From: an uncultured Hungatella sp.
GTDB lineage: Bacteria > Bacillota > Clostridia > Lachnospirales > Lachnospiraceae
Assembly: GCA_910577935.1 (NCBI GenBank)
Contig: CAJTOT010000009.1
Span: 46,142 to 59,952, forward strand
Direction: 5' to 3'
DNA length: 13,811 nt
Positions 1 through 6,522 of this stretch are shown piece after piece. The notes beneath the pieces were generated by a model, which saw only the letters and a program-made list of their open reading frames with translations, was not told where the DNA came from and made no database searches. The translations under genes and the position numbers were made by a program. The number at the start of each line of letters is the position of its first letter. Position 1 is the first letter of the stretch.

Positions 1-234
1 ATCATCATGACAAATTGCTCCAGAAAACTGCAGCAGGTGATTTACAATAAGATCAGCGCTATCAATCAGTGTCTTCAGAACCCCGGGGAGGGGCTGCCCA
101 AGGTGTCATTGAGCGTGGGCGTGGCATTTTCCGACAGAGGATTTTCCGAGGAGCTGTACAGCCAGGCGGACAAGGCCCTGTACAAGGTAAAGGAAAACGG
201 CAGGTGCGACTGCGGGTTTTATGACAGAGAGTGA
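1..234 (+). CDS. GGDEF domain protein (diguanylate cyclase), C-terminal fragment
   Basis: This is the 3' end of a gene whose frame is open from base 1, so its start lies outside the window. The visible 77 codons match the last third of a GGDEF domain: a KVSLSVGVAF strand, then a helix of the type SQADKALYKVKENGR, then a short tail (CDCGFYDRE). These are the closing elements of diguanylate cyclases, which make the second messenger cyclic di-GMP from two GTP. The GGDEF signature itself would lie upstream, so catalytic activity and sensor domains cannot be judged. The internal ATG at base 7 is not the true start, because the fold needs upstream sequence. The stop codon lies at the junction of a perfect 10-bp tandem duplication (222-231 and 232-241). 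Confidence 0.85.
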   Translation: MIMTNCSRKLQQVIYNKISAINQCLQNPGEGLPKVSLSVGVAFSDRGFSEELYSQADKALYKVKENGRCDCGFYDRE

Positions 235-252
235 CAGAGAGCGGACAGGTCA

Positions 253-267
253 GCAACAAGTTGTTGC
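253..267. promoter_or_regulatory. Perfect palindrome overlapping the scfA -35, candidate operator
   Basis: GCAACAAGTTGTTGC is a perfect inverted repeat: 7-bp arms at 253-259 and 261-267 around base 260. Its right arm overlaps the proposed -35 hexamer (264-269). No T-run follows, so it does not look like a terminator for the upstream GGDEF gene. Position and symmetry suit a dimeric repressor site; the regulator is unknown. Confidence 0.4.
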
Positions 268-292
268 GCGAAGGTCGGACTTATGCTATAAT
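264..292 (+). promoter_or_regulatory. Sigma-A type promoter of the scfA operon
   Basis: TATAAT at 287-292 is a consensus -10 with an extended-10 TG at 284-285 (TGCTATAAT). A TTGCGC hexamer at 264-269 lies exactly 17 bases upstream and is a partial -35 match. Transcription would start near base 299, leaving a leader of about 28 bases before scfA. Confidence 0.65.
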
Positions 293-326
293 CAGGAAAG
301 CGCAACGGAAAGAATGGAGGATAATC

Positions 327-473
327 ATGAAGAAAGTAAAGACTTTAAGCAATAACATTTTAAAGGATACCATGAAGAAGGGCGGCTGCGGGGAGTGCCA
401 GACCTCCTGTCAGTCTGCATGCAAGACTTCCTGCACAGTAGGAAACCAGAGCTGTGAGAACAGCGGGCGCTAA
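327..473 (+). CDS. scfA: SCIFF family ranthipeptide precursor (six cysteines in forty-five residues)
   Basis: The product is a 48-residue ribosomal peptide precursor. The leader is basic (MKKVKTLSNNILKDTMKK) and the core begins at G19. Six cysteines lie at 21, 24, 28, 32, 36 and 43, within the pattern CGECQTSCQSACKTSC that defines the SCIFF family. The adjacent radical SAM enzyme is expected to install Cys-to-Thr thioether crosslinks. In the Clostridium thermocellum homologue CteA one bond was reported from a core Cys to a Thr five residues on, which would be C32 to T37 here. The ATG at 327 is chosen because GGAGG (316-320) sits 6 bases upstream; the frame is open back to a GTG at 231, but that overlaps the promoter and adds non-family sequence. 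Family identity is very clear. The biological role of SCIFF peptides is not settled. Confidence 0.95.
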   Translation: MKKVKTLSNNILKDTMKKGGCGECQTSCQSACKTSCTVGNQSCENSGR

Positions 474-507
474 TCAAGCCGGTATATTACAGAAGGCAGG
501 TAAAGGA

Positions 508-538
508 TACCCCTACGGTCGCGCAGATTGTAGGGGTA
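508..538 (+). promoter_or_regulatory. Stem-loop between scfA and scfB, possible attenuator or processing site
   Basis: TACCCCTAC (508-516) pairs perfectly with GTAGGGGTA (530-538), giving a 9-bp stem with a 13-base loop. Only a weak T-rich stretch (ATTTAT) follows, so full termination is unlikely. Partial termination, or protection of the 3' end of the scfA message, would give much more peptide than maturase, as expected for a substrate-enzyme pair. Confidence 0.5.
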
Positions 539-542
539 ATTT

Positions 543-558
543 ATGTGACAGTTCACAT
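543..558. repeat. Short inverted repeat ATGTGA-N4-TCACAT
   Basis: Perfect 6-bp arms (543-548 and 553-558) flank a 4-base spacer, just downstream of the larger scfA-scfB stem-loop. It could be a second hairpin in the leader of scfB or a protein site. It resembles a CRP half-site pair, but the spacing is 4 rather than 6, so no regulator is assigned. Confidence 0.3.
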
Positions 559-597
559 GAAAACTTTTGCCTGCCCCATAGAAGGAGATAAGGACCA

Positions 598-1989
598 GTG
601 ATTCATCAGTATAAGAATAATGGGTATGATATCATCATGGATGTGAACAGCGGAGCTGTCCATGTGGTGGACGATGTGGTGTATGACGCCGTGGCCTTCT
701 TGGACGGAAAGCTGCCGGAGATGGAGAAGCCCAAGCCTGTCCCCGATGAGCTGAAGGACCAGGTCATGGCCTGTCTCAAAGAGACTTACCGGATCCAGGA
801 CATCCAGGACGCTTTAGACGACATCCAGGAGCTGATTGACAAGGAGGAGCTGTTTGCCAAAGATGTCTACCGGGAGTATGTGGCGGATTTTAAAAAGCGG
901 AAGACGGTGGTGAAGGCGCTGTGCCTCCACATTGCCCACGACTGCAATTTAGCCTGCCGGTACTGCTTCGCGGGAGAGGGGGAGTACAGGGGAAGGCGGG
1001 CTCTCATGAGCTTCGAGGTGGGAAAGAAGGCATTGGACTTTCTCATGGACAACTCCGGGAGCAGAAGAAACCTGGAGGTGGATTTCTTCGGAGGGGAGCC
1101 TCTCATGAACTGGCAGGTGGTAAAGCGGCTGGTGGAGTACGGCCGCTCCCAGGAGGAGAGCCGCGGCAAAAAATTCCGGTTTACCCTGACCACCAACGGA
1201 GTTCTGCTGAACGATGAGATCATGGAGTTCTGCAACCGGGAGATGAGCAATGTGGTTCTGAGCCTGGACGGGCGGAAAGAGGTCAACGACCGGATGCGTC
1301 CCTTCAGAAAGGGAGCCGGCAGCTACGACCTGATCGTCCCCAAGTTCCAGAAGTTCGCCGAGAGCAGGAACCAGACCAACTACTATGTGAGGGGAACCTT
1401 TACCAGAAACAACCTGGATTTTTCCCGGGATGTCCTCCACTTCGCGGATCTGGGCTTTAAGCAGATGTCCGTGGAGCCGGTGGTGGCTTCCCCGGATGAG
1501 CCCTACTCCATCAGGGAGGAGGACCTGCCCCGGATTCTGGAAGAGTACGACAAGCTGGCGGTGGAGTATATAAAGAGGAAAAAGGAAGGGAGAGGCTTTA
1601 ATTTCTTCCACTTTATGATAGACCTGCGCCAGGGGCCCTGCGTGGCCAAGCGTCTTTCGGGATGCGGCTCGGGGACGGAGTATCTGGCGGTGACTCCCTG
1701 GGGGGATCTGTACCCGTGCCACCAGTTTGTGGGGCAGGAGCAGTTCCTGCTGGGCAACGTGGATGAGGGCATCACCAACACGGAGGTCAGAGACGAGTTC
1801 AAGCTGTGCAATGTCTACGCCAAGGAGAAGTGCCGAAGCTGCTTTGCCAGGTTCTACTGCAGCGGCGGATGCGCCGCCAACTCCTACAATTTCCACGGCT
1901 CCATCACCGATGCCTACGATATCGGCTGTGAGATGCAGAAGAAGCGGATCGAGTGCTCCATCATGATCAAGGCGGCTCTGGATGAGTGA
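598..1989 (+). CDS. scfB: Radical SAM/SPASM SCIFF peptide maturase (thioether-forming)
   Basis: A 463-residue cytosolic enzyme that modifies the scfA peptide. Residues 1 to about 100 start with the family-typical MIHQYKNNGYDIIMDVNSGA and correspond to the N-terminal peptide-binding (RRE-like) part seen in the homologue CteB. The radical SAM core carries CNLACRYC with C116, C120 and C123 for the SAM-binding [4Fe-4S] cluster, followed by FFGGEP at 163-168. The C-terminal SPASM region supplies cysteines for auxiliary clusters: C348, C356, C374, C404, C412, C415, C421, C425 and C444. The start is GTG at 598 with AAGGAG at 582-587; the next residues match the family N-terminus, so this start is preferred. 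It lies 124 bases behind scfA, and that gap holds a stem-loop. Expected chemistry is radical formation of Cys-to-Thr thioether bonds. Length is normal for the family and nothing essential is missing. Confidence 0.95.
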   Translation: MIHQYKNNGYDIIMDVNSGAVHVVDDVVYDAVAFLDGKLPEMEKPKPVPDELKDQVMACLKETYRIQDIQDALDDIQELIDKEELFAKDVYREYVADFKKRKTVVKALCLHIAHDCNLACRYCFAGEGEYRGRRALMSFEVGKKALDFLMDNSGSRRNLEVDFFGGEPLMNWQVVKRLVEYGRSQEESRGKKFRFTLTTNGVLLNDEIMEFCNREMSNVVLSLDGRKEVNDRMRPFRKGAGSYDLIVPKFQKFAESRNQTNYYVRGTFTRNNLDFSRDVLHFADLGFKQMSVEPVVASPDEPYSIREEDLPRILEEYDKLAVEYIKRKKEGRGFNFFHFMIDLRQGPCVAKRLSGCGSGTEYLAVTPWGDLYPCHQFVGQEQFLLGNVDEGITNTEVRDEFKLCNVYAKEKCRSCFARFYCSGGCAANSYNFHGSITDAYDIGCEMQKKRIECSIMIKAALDE

Positions 1990-1993
1990 ACCG

Positions 1994-2036
1994 CTGCCCG
2001 GCTTTCACCGGAAGTCCAGGTGAAGGAAAGGGGCAG
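1994..2036 (+). repeat. Imperfect two-tier hairpin between scfB and secDF
   Basis: CTGCCC (1994-1999) pairs with GGGCAG (2031-2036), and inside it TTCACC (2004-2009) pairs with GGTGAA (2019-2024). The two helices are separated by an internal loop. No T-run follows, so it is not a normal terminator. It may stabilise or separate the secDF part of a polycistronic message. Confidence 0.35.
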
Positions 2037-2069
2037 TTACTAAAAGTATAAACAAAGGAGATTAGCATC

Positions 2070-4199
2070 ATGAAAAGTAGTAAGGGAAAAGGCTTCCTGT
2101 GCCTGCTTGTCATCCTGGCCTGCATAGGGGTGTTCGGCTATTTCGGCTATGACACCATGGATGACATCAAACTGGGACTTGACCTGGCAGGCGGCGTGAG
2201 CATCACCTATCAGGCGCTGAAGGACGACCCTGAGGCGGAGGAGATGTCGGACACGGTTTATAAGCTGCAGCAGAGAGTTGAGGGCTACAGCACCGAGGCC
2301 GAGGTGTATCAGGAAGGCGGAAACAGGATCAACATCGATATTCCGGGTGAGAATGACGCCAACGCTATCCTGGCGGAGCTGGGCAAGCCCGGCTCCCTGC
2401 TGTTTATGGATGAGGCGGGGAACGTGATCCTCACGGGAGACCAGGTGGCGAGCGCCAAGCCTGGGATTATCGAGAAAAACGGCATCAGGGAGAACACGGT
2501 GAACCTGACCTTCACCCAGGAGGGGGCGGAGATTTTCGCCAAGGCCACAGAGGAGAATCTGGGAAAGATCATTTATATTATCTATGACAACGAGATAAAG
2601 TCCTACCCCAGGGTCAATTCGGTGATCACAGGCGGAGAGTGCTATATCGAGGGCATGGAGTCCTATGAAGAGGCAGACAACCTGGCGGCCACTATCCGCA
2701 TCGGCTCCCTGTCTCTGGAGCTGGAGGAACTCCGCTCCAACGTGGTGGGGGCAAAGCTGGGGCAGGAGGCGATCTCCACCAGCCTGAGGGCGGCTCTCAT
2801 CGGTTTCGCCGCGGTGGCGTTGTTTATGATTTTTGCCTACAGAATTCCGGGGGCGGCCTCCGTGCTGGCGCTGTGTCTGTACGTGGGACTGGAGCTGATT
2901 CTTCTGTCAGCCTTTGAGGTGACTCTGACTCTGCCGGGCATCGCGGGCATCATCCTGTCCATCGGCATGGCGGTGGACGCCAACGTGATTATCTTTACCC
3001 GCATCAAGGAGGAGATCGGCGTGGGCAAGACCGTGAGGTCCGCCATCAAGACAGGCTTCGCAAAGGCCCTGTCCGCCATCGTCGACGGCAATATAACCAC
3101 CCTCATCGCCGCGGTGGTGCTGTTCTGGAGAGGTTCCGGCACAGTGAAGGGATTTGCCTCCACTCTGGCTATCGGTATCGTGCTCTCCATGTTCACGGCT
3201 CTGTTTGTGACAAAGGCAGCCCTGTATACTCTGTACAGCTTAGGATTCCAGGATGCGAAATTTTACGGCGTGAAGAAGGCTTCGGAGCCGGTGAATTTCC
3301 TGGGGAAAAAGAAGATATTTTTTACCGCCTCTGTCGCGGCTATCGTGGCAGGCTGGGTGTTTATGGGGCTGGGAGCCGCCTCCGGAAAGGGAGCTTTGAA
3401 TTACGGGCTGGACTTTAAGGGAGGAACTTCCACCAATGTGACATTTAACGAGGATATGAGTCTGGAGGACATCTCCTCCAAGGTGGTGCCGGTGATCGAG
3501 GAAGTGACCGGGGATTCGGAGGTTCAGACCCAGAAGGTGGCGGGAACCACGGAGGTCATCATCAAGACAAAGACTCTGACCGTGGACCGGAGGGAGGCGC
3601 TGAACCAGGCCATGGTGGATCAGTTCGGTGTGGATGAGGCCCTGATCACGGCGGAGAGCATCTCCGGCGCCGTGAGCCAGGAGATGAAGCGGGACGCCGT
3701 CTCGGCGGTGATTATCGCTACCGTGTGCATGCTGATCTATATCTGGTTCCGGTTTAAGGATATCCGCTTCGCTGCCAGCGCGGTTCTGGCCTTGATTCAT
3801 GATGTGCTGGTGGTGCTCACCTGCTACGCGGTGGCCAAGTGGTCTGTGGGTTCTACTTTTATCGCGTGCATGCTGACGATTGTAGGATACTCCATCAACG
3901 CCACCATCGTCATCTTCGACCGCATCAGAGAGAACCTGCAGTCAAAGAGCCACAAGGAGTCCCTGGAAGCCCTGGTGAACCGCAGCATCACCGAGACATT
4001 TACCAGGAGCATCAATACGTCACTGACCACATTTATCATGGTGTTCGTCCTGTTCATCATGGGAGTCTCCTCTATCCGTGAGTTTGCCCTGCCCCTCATG
4101 GCAGGCATTATCTTCGGAGGTTATTCTTCCATCTGTGTTACAGGGGCGCTGTGGTATGTGCTGACCATGAGAAAGAAATCCGCCGGAGCAGAGTCATAA
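2070..4199 (+). CDS. secDF: Protein translocase subunit SecDF (fused SecD and SecF)
   Basis: A 709-residue membrane protein that uses the proton gradient to pull secreted proteins out of the SecYEG channel. TM1 is at about 8-26. The SecD half shows LGLDLAGG at 35-42, an extracellular P1-type domain to about residue 225, and transmembrane segments with GMAVDANVIIFTRIKEE at 299-315 and VDGNITT with D339. The SecF half starts near 412, with YGLDFKGGTS at 445-454, NATIVIFDRIREN at 610-622 (D617) and FTRSINTS (R646). D339, D617 and R646 lie in the motifs that hold the proton-path residues of Thermus SecDF; this equivalence is by motif and not by alignment. SecD and SecF are joined in one chain by a soluble linker at about 390-412. 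AGGAG (2056-2060) lies 9 bases before the ATG. The gene follows scfB by 80 bases and precedes tgt by 3 bases. Confidence 0.96.
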   Translation: MKSSKGKGFLCLLVILACIGVFGYFGYDTMDDIKLGLDLAGGVSITYQALKDDPEAEEMSDTVYKLQQRVEGYSTEAEVYQEGGNRINIDIPGENDANAILAELGKPGSLLFMDEAGNVILTGDQVASAKPGIIEKNGIRENTVNLTFTQEGAEIFAKATEENLGKIIYIIYDNEIKSYPRVNSVITGGECYIEGMESYEEADNLAATIRIGSLSLELEELRSNVVGAKLGQEAISTSLRAALIGFAAVALFMIFAYRIPGAASVLALCLYVGLELILLSAFEVTLTLPGIAGIILSIGMAVDANVIIFTRIKEEIGVGKTVRSAIKTGFAKALSAIVDGNITTLIAAVVLFWRGSGTVKGFASTLAIGIVLSMFTALFVTKAALYTLYSLGFQDAKFYGVKKASEPVNFLGKKKIFFTASVAAIVAGWVFMGLGAASGKGALNYGLDFKGGTSTNVTFNEDMSLEDISSKVVPVIEEVTGDSEVQTQKVAGTTEVIIKTKTLTVDRREALNQAMVDQFGVDEALITAESISGAVSQEMKRDAVSAVIIATVCMLIYIWFRFKDIRFAASAVLALIHDVLVVLTCYAVAKWSVGSTFIACMLTIVGYSINATIVIFDRIRENLQSKSHKESLEALVNRSITETFTRSINTSLTTFIMVFVLFIMGVSSIREFALPLMAGIIFGGYSSICVTGALWYVLTMRKKSAGAES

Positions 4200-4202
4200 A
4201 AT

Positions 4203-5339
4203 ATGAAATACACAATCAAAGCCAAAGACGGCCGGGCGAAAAGGGCCGAAGTTGTAACCGTTCACGGAACCATACAGACACCGGTGTTCATGAATGTGGG
4301 AACCGTGGGAGCCATCAAGGGGGCGGTGTCCACCGATGATCTCAGGACCATCGGCACCCAGGTGGAGCTCTCCAACACCTACCACCTTCACGTGCGCACC
4401 GGGGATAAGCTGATCCGTGAGTTCGGCGGCCTTCACCGGTTTATGAACTGGGACAGGCCGATTCTCACGGATTCCGGCGGATTCCAGGTGTTCTCCCTGG
4501 CGGGGATGCGCAAGATCAAGGAAGAGGGAGTGTATTTTAACTCCCACATCGACGGGAGAAAGATATTCATGGGGCCTGAGGAGAGCATGGAGATTCAGTC
4601 CAACTTAGGCTCCACCATCGCCATGGCATTCGACGAGTGCCCGCCCCACCCTGCCACCAGGGAATACATGCAGAATTCTGTGGACAGGACTACCCGGTGG
4701 CTTCGCCGGTGCAAAGCCGAGATGGAGCGCCTCAACGCTCTGCCGGACACCATCAACAGAAACCAGCTTTTGTTCGCCATCAACCAGGGAGGCACCTTTG
4801 AGGATATCCGAATCTCCCACGCCAAGGAGATATCGGCCATGGAGCTGGACGGATACGCCCTGGGAGGGCTGGCGGTGGGGGAGAGCCATGAGGAAATGTA
4901 CCGGATTCTCGACGAGACGGTGCCCTGGCTGCCTGAAAATAAGCCTACCTATCTCATGGGGGTGGGGACTCCCGCCAATATCCTGGAGTCTGTGGACCGG
5001 GGAGTGGATTTCTTCGACTGTGTCTATCCGTCGAGAAACGGCCGCCACGGCCATGTATACACCAACAGGGGAAAGCTGAATCTGTTTAACCAGAAGTACG
5101 AGCTGGATTCCCGCCCCATTGAAGAGGGGTGCCGGTGCCCGGCCTGCCGCTCTTACAGCAGAGCCTATATCCGCCATCTCCTGAAGGCAAAAGAGATGCT
5201 GGGAATGCGATTATGTGTCTTGCATAATCTCTGGTTTTATAATACAATGATGGAAGAGATTCGCGACGCAATCGAAGAACACCGTTATGCCCGGTACAAG
5301 AAGCAGAAGCTGGAGAGCATGGCGAGTGGACAAAATTAA
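4203..5339 (+). CDS. tgt: Queuine/preQ1 tRNA-ribosyltransferase (tRNA-guanine transglycosylase)
   Basis: A 378-residue cytosolic enzyme that swaps guanine 34 in GUN-anticodon tRNAs for a 7-deazaguanine, on the path to queuosine. Visible motifs are LTDSGGFQVFS with D90 (proton transfer), FDECPP with D144 (base binding), GGLAVGE at 221-227, and FDCVYPSRNGRHG with D272 as nucleophile. The zinc site is C310, C312, C315 and H341. The length fits the bacterial family. The Val in GGLAVGE is the residue that in bacterial enzymes fits small preQ1, whereas eukaryotic queuine enzymes have Gly there; some Clostridia nevertheless salvage queuine, so substrate choice is uncertain. The ATG starts 3 bases after the secDF stop. 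A GGAG lies about 14 bases upstream inside secDF, which is poor spacing and suggests translational coupling. Clustering with secDF and yajC is a widespread bacterial arrangement. Confidence 0.97.
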   Translation: MKYTIKAKDGRAKRAEVVTVHGTIQTPVFMNVGTVGAIKGAVSTDDLRTIGTQVELSNTYHLHVRTGDKLIREFGGLHRFMNWDRPILTDSGGFQVFSLAGMRKIKEEGVYFNSHIDGRKIFMGPEESMEIQSNLGSTIAMAFDECPPHPATREYMQNSVDRTTRWLRRCKAEMERLNALPDTINRNQLLFAINQGGTFEDIRISHAKEISAMELDGYALGGLAVGESHEEMYRILDETVPWLPENKPTYLMGVGTPANILESVDRGVDFFDCVYPSRNGRHGHVYTNRGKLNLFNQKYELDSRPIEEGCRCPACRSYSRAYIRHLLKAKEMLGMRLCVLHNLWFYNTMMEEIRDAIEEHRYARYKKQKLESMASGQN

Positions 5340-5397
5340 ACGGAAAGACCGGATTTTACGCGCGAGGCGGTGAAAAACCGGGTAAGGAGGACTTTTT

Positions 5398-5688
5398 ATG
5401 ATAACTGCAAGCGCCATGGGCGGAGCAGGATTCTGGGTAGTGTACGCCGCGTTCTTGATCGGGCTTATGTACTTTTTCGCTATCCGCCCCCAGAATAAAG
5501 AGAAGAAGAGGATGGCGGAGCTGCTGTCCAGCGTTGCCGTAGGTGATACAATCCTGACTTCCAGCGGGTTTTACGGCGTTGTCATCGATATGACTGACGA
5601 CACGGTGATCGTGGAATTCGGAAACAACAAGAACTGCCGTATACCTATGCAGAAGAGCGCCATCGTGCAGGTGGAGAAGCCGGAGTAA
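5398..5688 (+). CDS. yajC: Preprotein translocase accessory subunit YajC
   Basis: A 96-residue inner-membrane protein that associates with SecDF and the SecYEG translocon. One transmembrane helix at about 9-29 is followed by the family hallmark RPQNKEKKR at 30-38. A small beta-rich cytosolic domain follows, with VGDTILTSSGFYGVV, a variant of the usual GD.V.T.gG..G pattern. A strong ribosome binding site, AAGGAGG (5384-5390), lies 7 bases before the ATG. The gene is 58 bases behind tgt and is the last gene of the operon, directly followed by a strong terminator. It is slightly longer at the N-terminus (MITASAMGGAG) than minimal YajC proteins. Family assignment is secure. Confidence 0.96.
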   Translation: MITASAMGGAGFWVVYAAFLIGLMYFFAIRPQNKEKKRMAELLSSVAVGDTILTSSGFYGVVIDMTDDTVIVEFGNNKNCRIPMQKSAIVQVEKPE

Positions 5689-5703
5689 GAGATACTCAGC
5701 ATT

Positions 5704-5742
5704 GCCCTTCACTTTACGAGAAAGTAAGGTGGAGGGCTTTTT
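5704..5742 (+). terminator. Intrinsic terminator of the scfA-yajC operon
   Basis: A 14-bp stem pairs 5704-5717 (starting GCCCTTCAC) with 5724-5737 (ending GTGGAGGGC), including a few G-T pairs, around a GAGAAA loop. TTTTT at 5738-5742 follows directly. This is a textbook Rho-independent terminator 15 bases after the yajC stop. Confidence 0.93.
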
Positions 5743-5768
5743 GTATCATATAGCGGCTGTATTATACA
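5741..5768 (+). promoter_or_regulatory. Weak candidate promoter for the HAD hydrolase gene
   Basis: TTGTAT (5741-5746) and TATACA (5763-5768) are 16 bases apart, with the -10 ending 24 bases before the ATG. The -35 lies at the end of the terminator T-run. A promoter is expected here because the previous operon terminates, but the match is only moderate. Confidence 0.35.
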
Positions 5769-5792
5769 ATCAGCGAAGGAGGAGGGAGAGAG

Positions 5793-6413
5793 ATGGTCAG
5801 GAATCTTGTGTTTGATATGGGAAATGTGCTGGTGTTCTATGATTCCCGGAGGGCCAGCCGGCGGTTTGCCCAGGATGAGGCGGAGATGGAGGCGGTGAAC
5901 ACTTCCGTGTTCGTGTCGCCGGAGTGGCTGATGCTGGACATGGGGGTGATCTCCCAGGAGGAGGCCCTGAGGAGGATGCAGGCGAGACTGCCAGAGGGTC
6001 ACGCCAGGGAGGCGGCCAGGATGTGCCTGGAGCACTGGCACGAGCACTGTATGTGGCCGGTGCCGGGGATGGAGGAGCTGGTGGGAGATCTGAAGGAGCA
6101 GGGCTTTAAGCTGTATCTGTGCTCCAACGCCTCCCTGCGCATGCTGGACTGTTATCTGGACGTGATTCCGGGAATCCGGCTGTTTGACGGGGTGCTGTTC
6201 TCGGCGGAAGTGAAGTGCATGAAGCCCCAGAAGGAGATGTATGGGCATCTGTTCGGGCGGTTCCGGCTGAAACCGGAGGAGTGTTTCTTCGTAGACGACC
6301 AGCCCATGAACATCCAGGGCGCCGGGGAGTGCGGGATGGACGGGTACTGCTTTGGGGACGGGGATGTGAGGAAGCTGAGGGAGGTGCTTGCGGGGCTGAG
6401 AAATATTAATTGA
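5793..6413 (+). CDS. HAD superfamily phosphatase-like hydrolase (YihX-like)
   Basis: A 206-residue cytosolic protein of the haloacid dehalogenase superfamily. Motif I is FDMGNVLV with the nucleophile D8; the DxGN form occurs in the branch that includes E. coli YihX, a sugar-phosphate phosphatase. Motif II is CSNAS (S111), motif III is the Lys in KCMKPQ (K144), and motif IV is FFVDDQPMN (D168, D169). A helical cap between about 15 and 90 indicates subclass I. All catalytic positions expected for this branch are present, so it is likely an active phosphatase, but the substrate cannot be read from sequence. The ATG at 5793 is supported by AAGGAGGAGG (5776-5785). It follows the operon terminator and precedes the MATE gene by 109 bases, so co-transcription with it is possible but unproven. 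Confidence 0.88.
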   Translation: MVRNLVFDMGNVLVFYDSRRASRRFAQDEAEMEAVNTSVFVSPEWLMLDMGVISQEEALRRMQARLPEGHAREAARMCLEHWHEHCMWPVPGMEELVGDLKEQGFKLYLCSNASLRMLDCYLDVIPGIRLFDGVLFSAEVKCMKPQKEMYGHLFGRFRLKPEECFFVDDQPMNIQGAGECGMDGYCFGDGDVRKLREVLAGLRNIN

Positions 6414-6446
6414 CAGAACATGACTTGGGATTGCGGGAGTATGAAA

Positions 6447-6462
6447 TGCGGAGCAATCCGCA
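6447..6462 (+). repeat. Hairpin with GCAA tetraloop upstream of the MATE gene
   Basis: TGCGGA (6447-6452) and TCCGCA (6457-6462) form a 6-bp stem closed by GCAA, a stable GNRA-type loop. It lies 61 bases before the MATE start in the HAD-MATE gap. No T-run follows. It may be a leader RNA element; no known riboswitch class was recognised. Confidence 0.4.
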
Positions 6463-6469
6463 GGCATCA

Positions 6470-6493
6470 GGGGGCAAAAAACTTTTTGACCCC
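6470..6493 (+). repeat. Inverted repeat GGGG-A-run / T-run-CCCC
   Basis: GGGGCAAAA pairs with TTTTG-A-CCCC around a short loop, with one bulged base. The T-run is inside the 3' arm and not after it, so this is not a standard terminator. With the GCAA hairpin just upstream it gives the MATE leader two successive stems before the ribosome binding site. Confidence 0.35.
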
Positions 6494-6522
6494 AACATCA
6501 TATATACGAAAGGAAGGCAAAT

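Noticed and set aside
231..326. Upstream GTG start that would extend scfA by 32 residues
   Set aside because: It would overlap the promoter and the preceding stop. SCIFF precursors start with a short basic leader, and a good GGAGG lies just before the ATG at 327.
949..1896. Long minus-strand open frame of 315 codons opposite scfB
   Set aside because: It is antisense to a clear radical SAM gene, its translation is low-complexity in character without family motifs, and such shadows are common in GC-rich codon-biased genes.
2047..2052. TATAAA as a possible -10 for secDF
   Set aside because: No -35-like hexamer is present at the proper distance, and the box lies almost on the ribosome binding site.
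4200..4202. A preQ1 riboswitch in front of tgt
   Set aside because: Only 3 bases separate secDF and tgt, so there is no room for an aptamer.
6486..6506. TTGACC (-35-like) and TATATA (-10-like) before the MATE gene
   Set aside because: The spacer is only 9 bases, far below the 16-18 needed for a sigma-A promoter.
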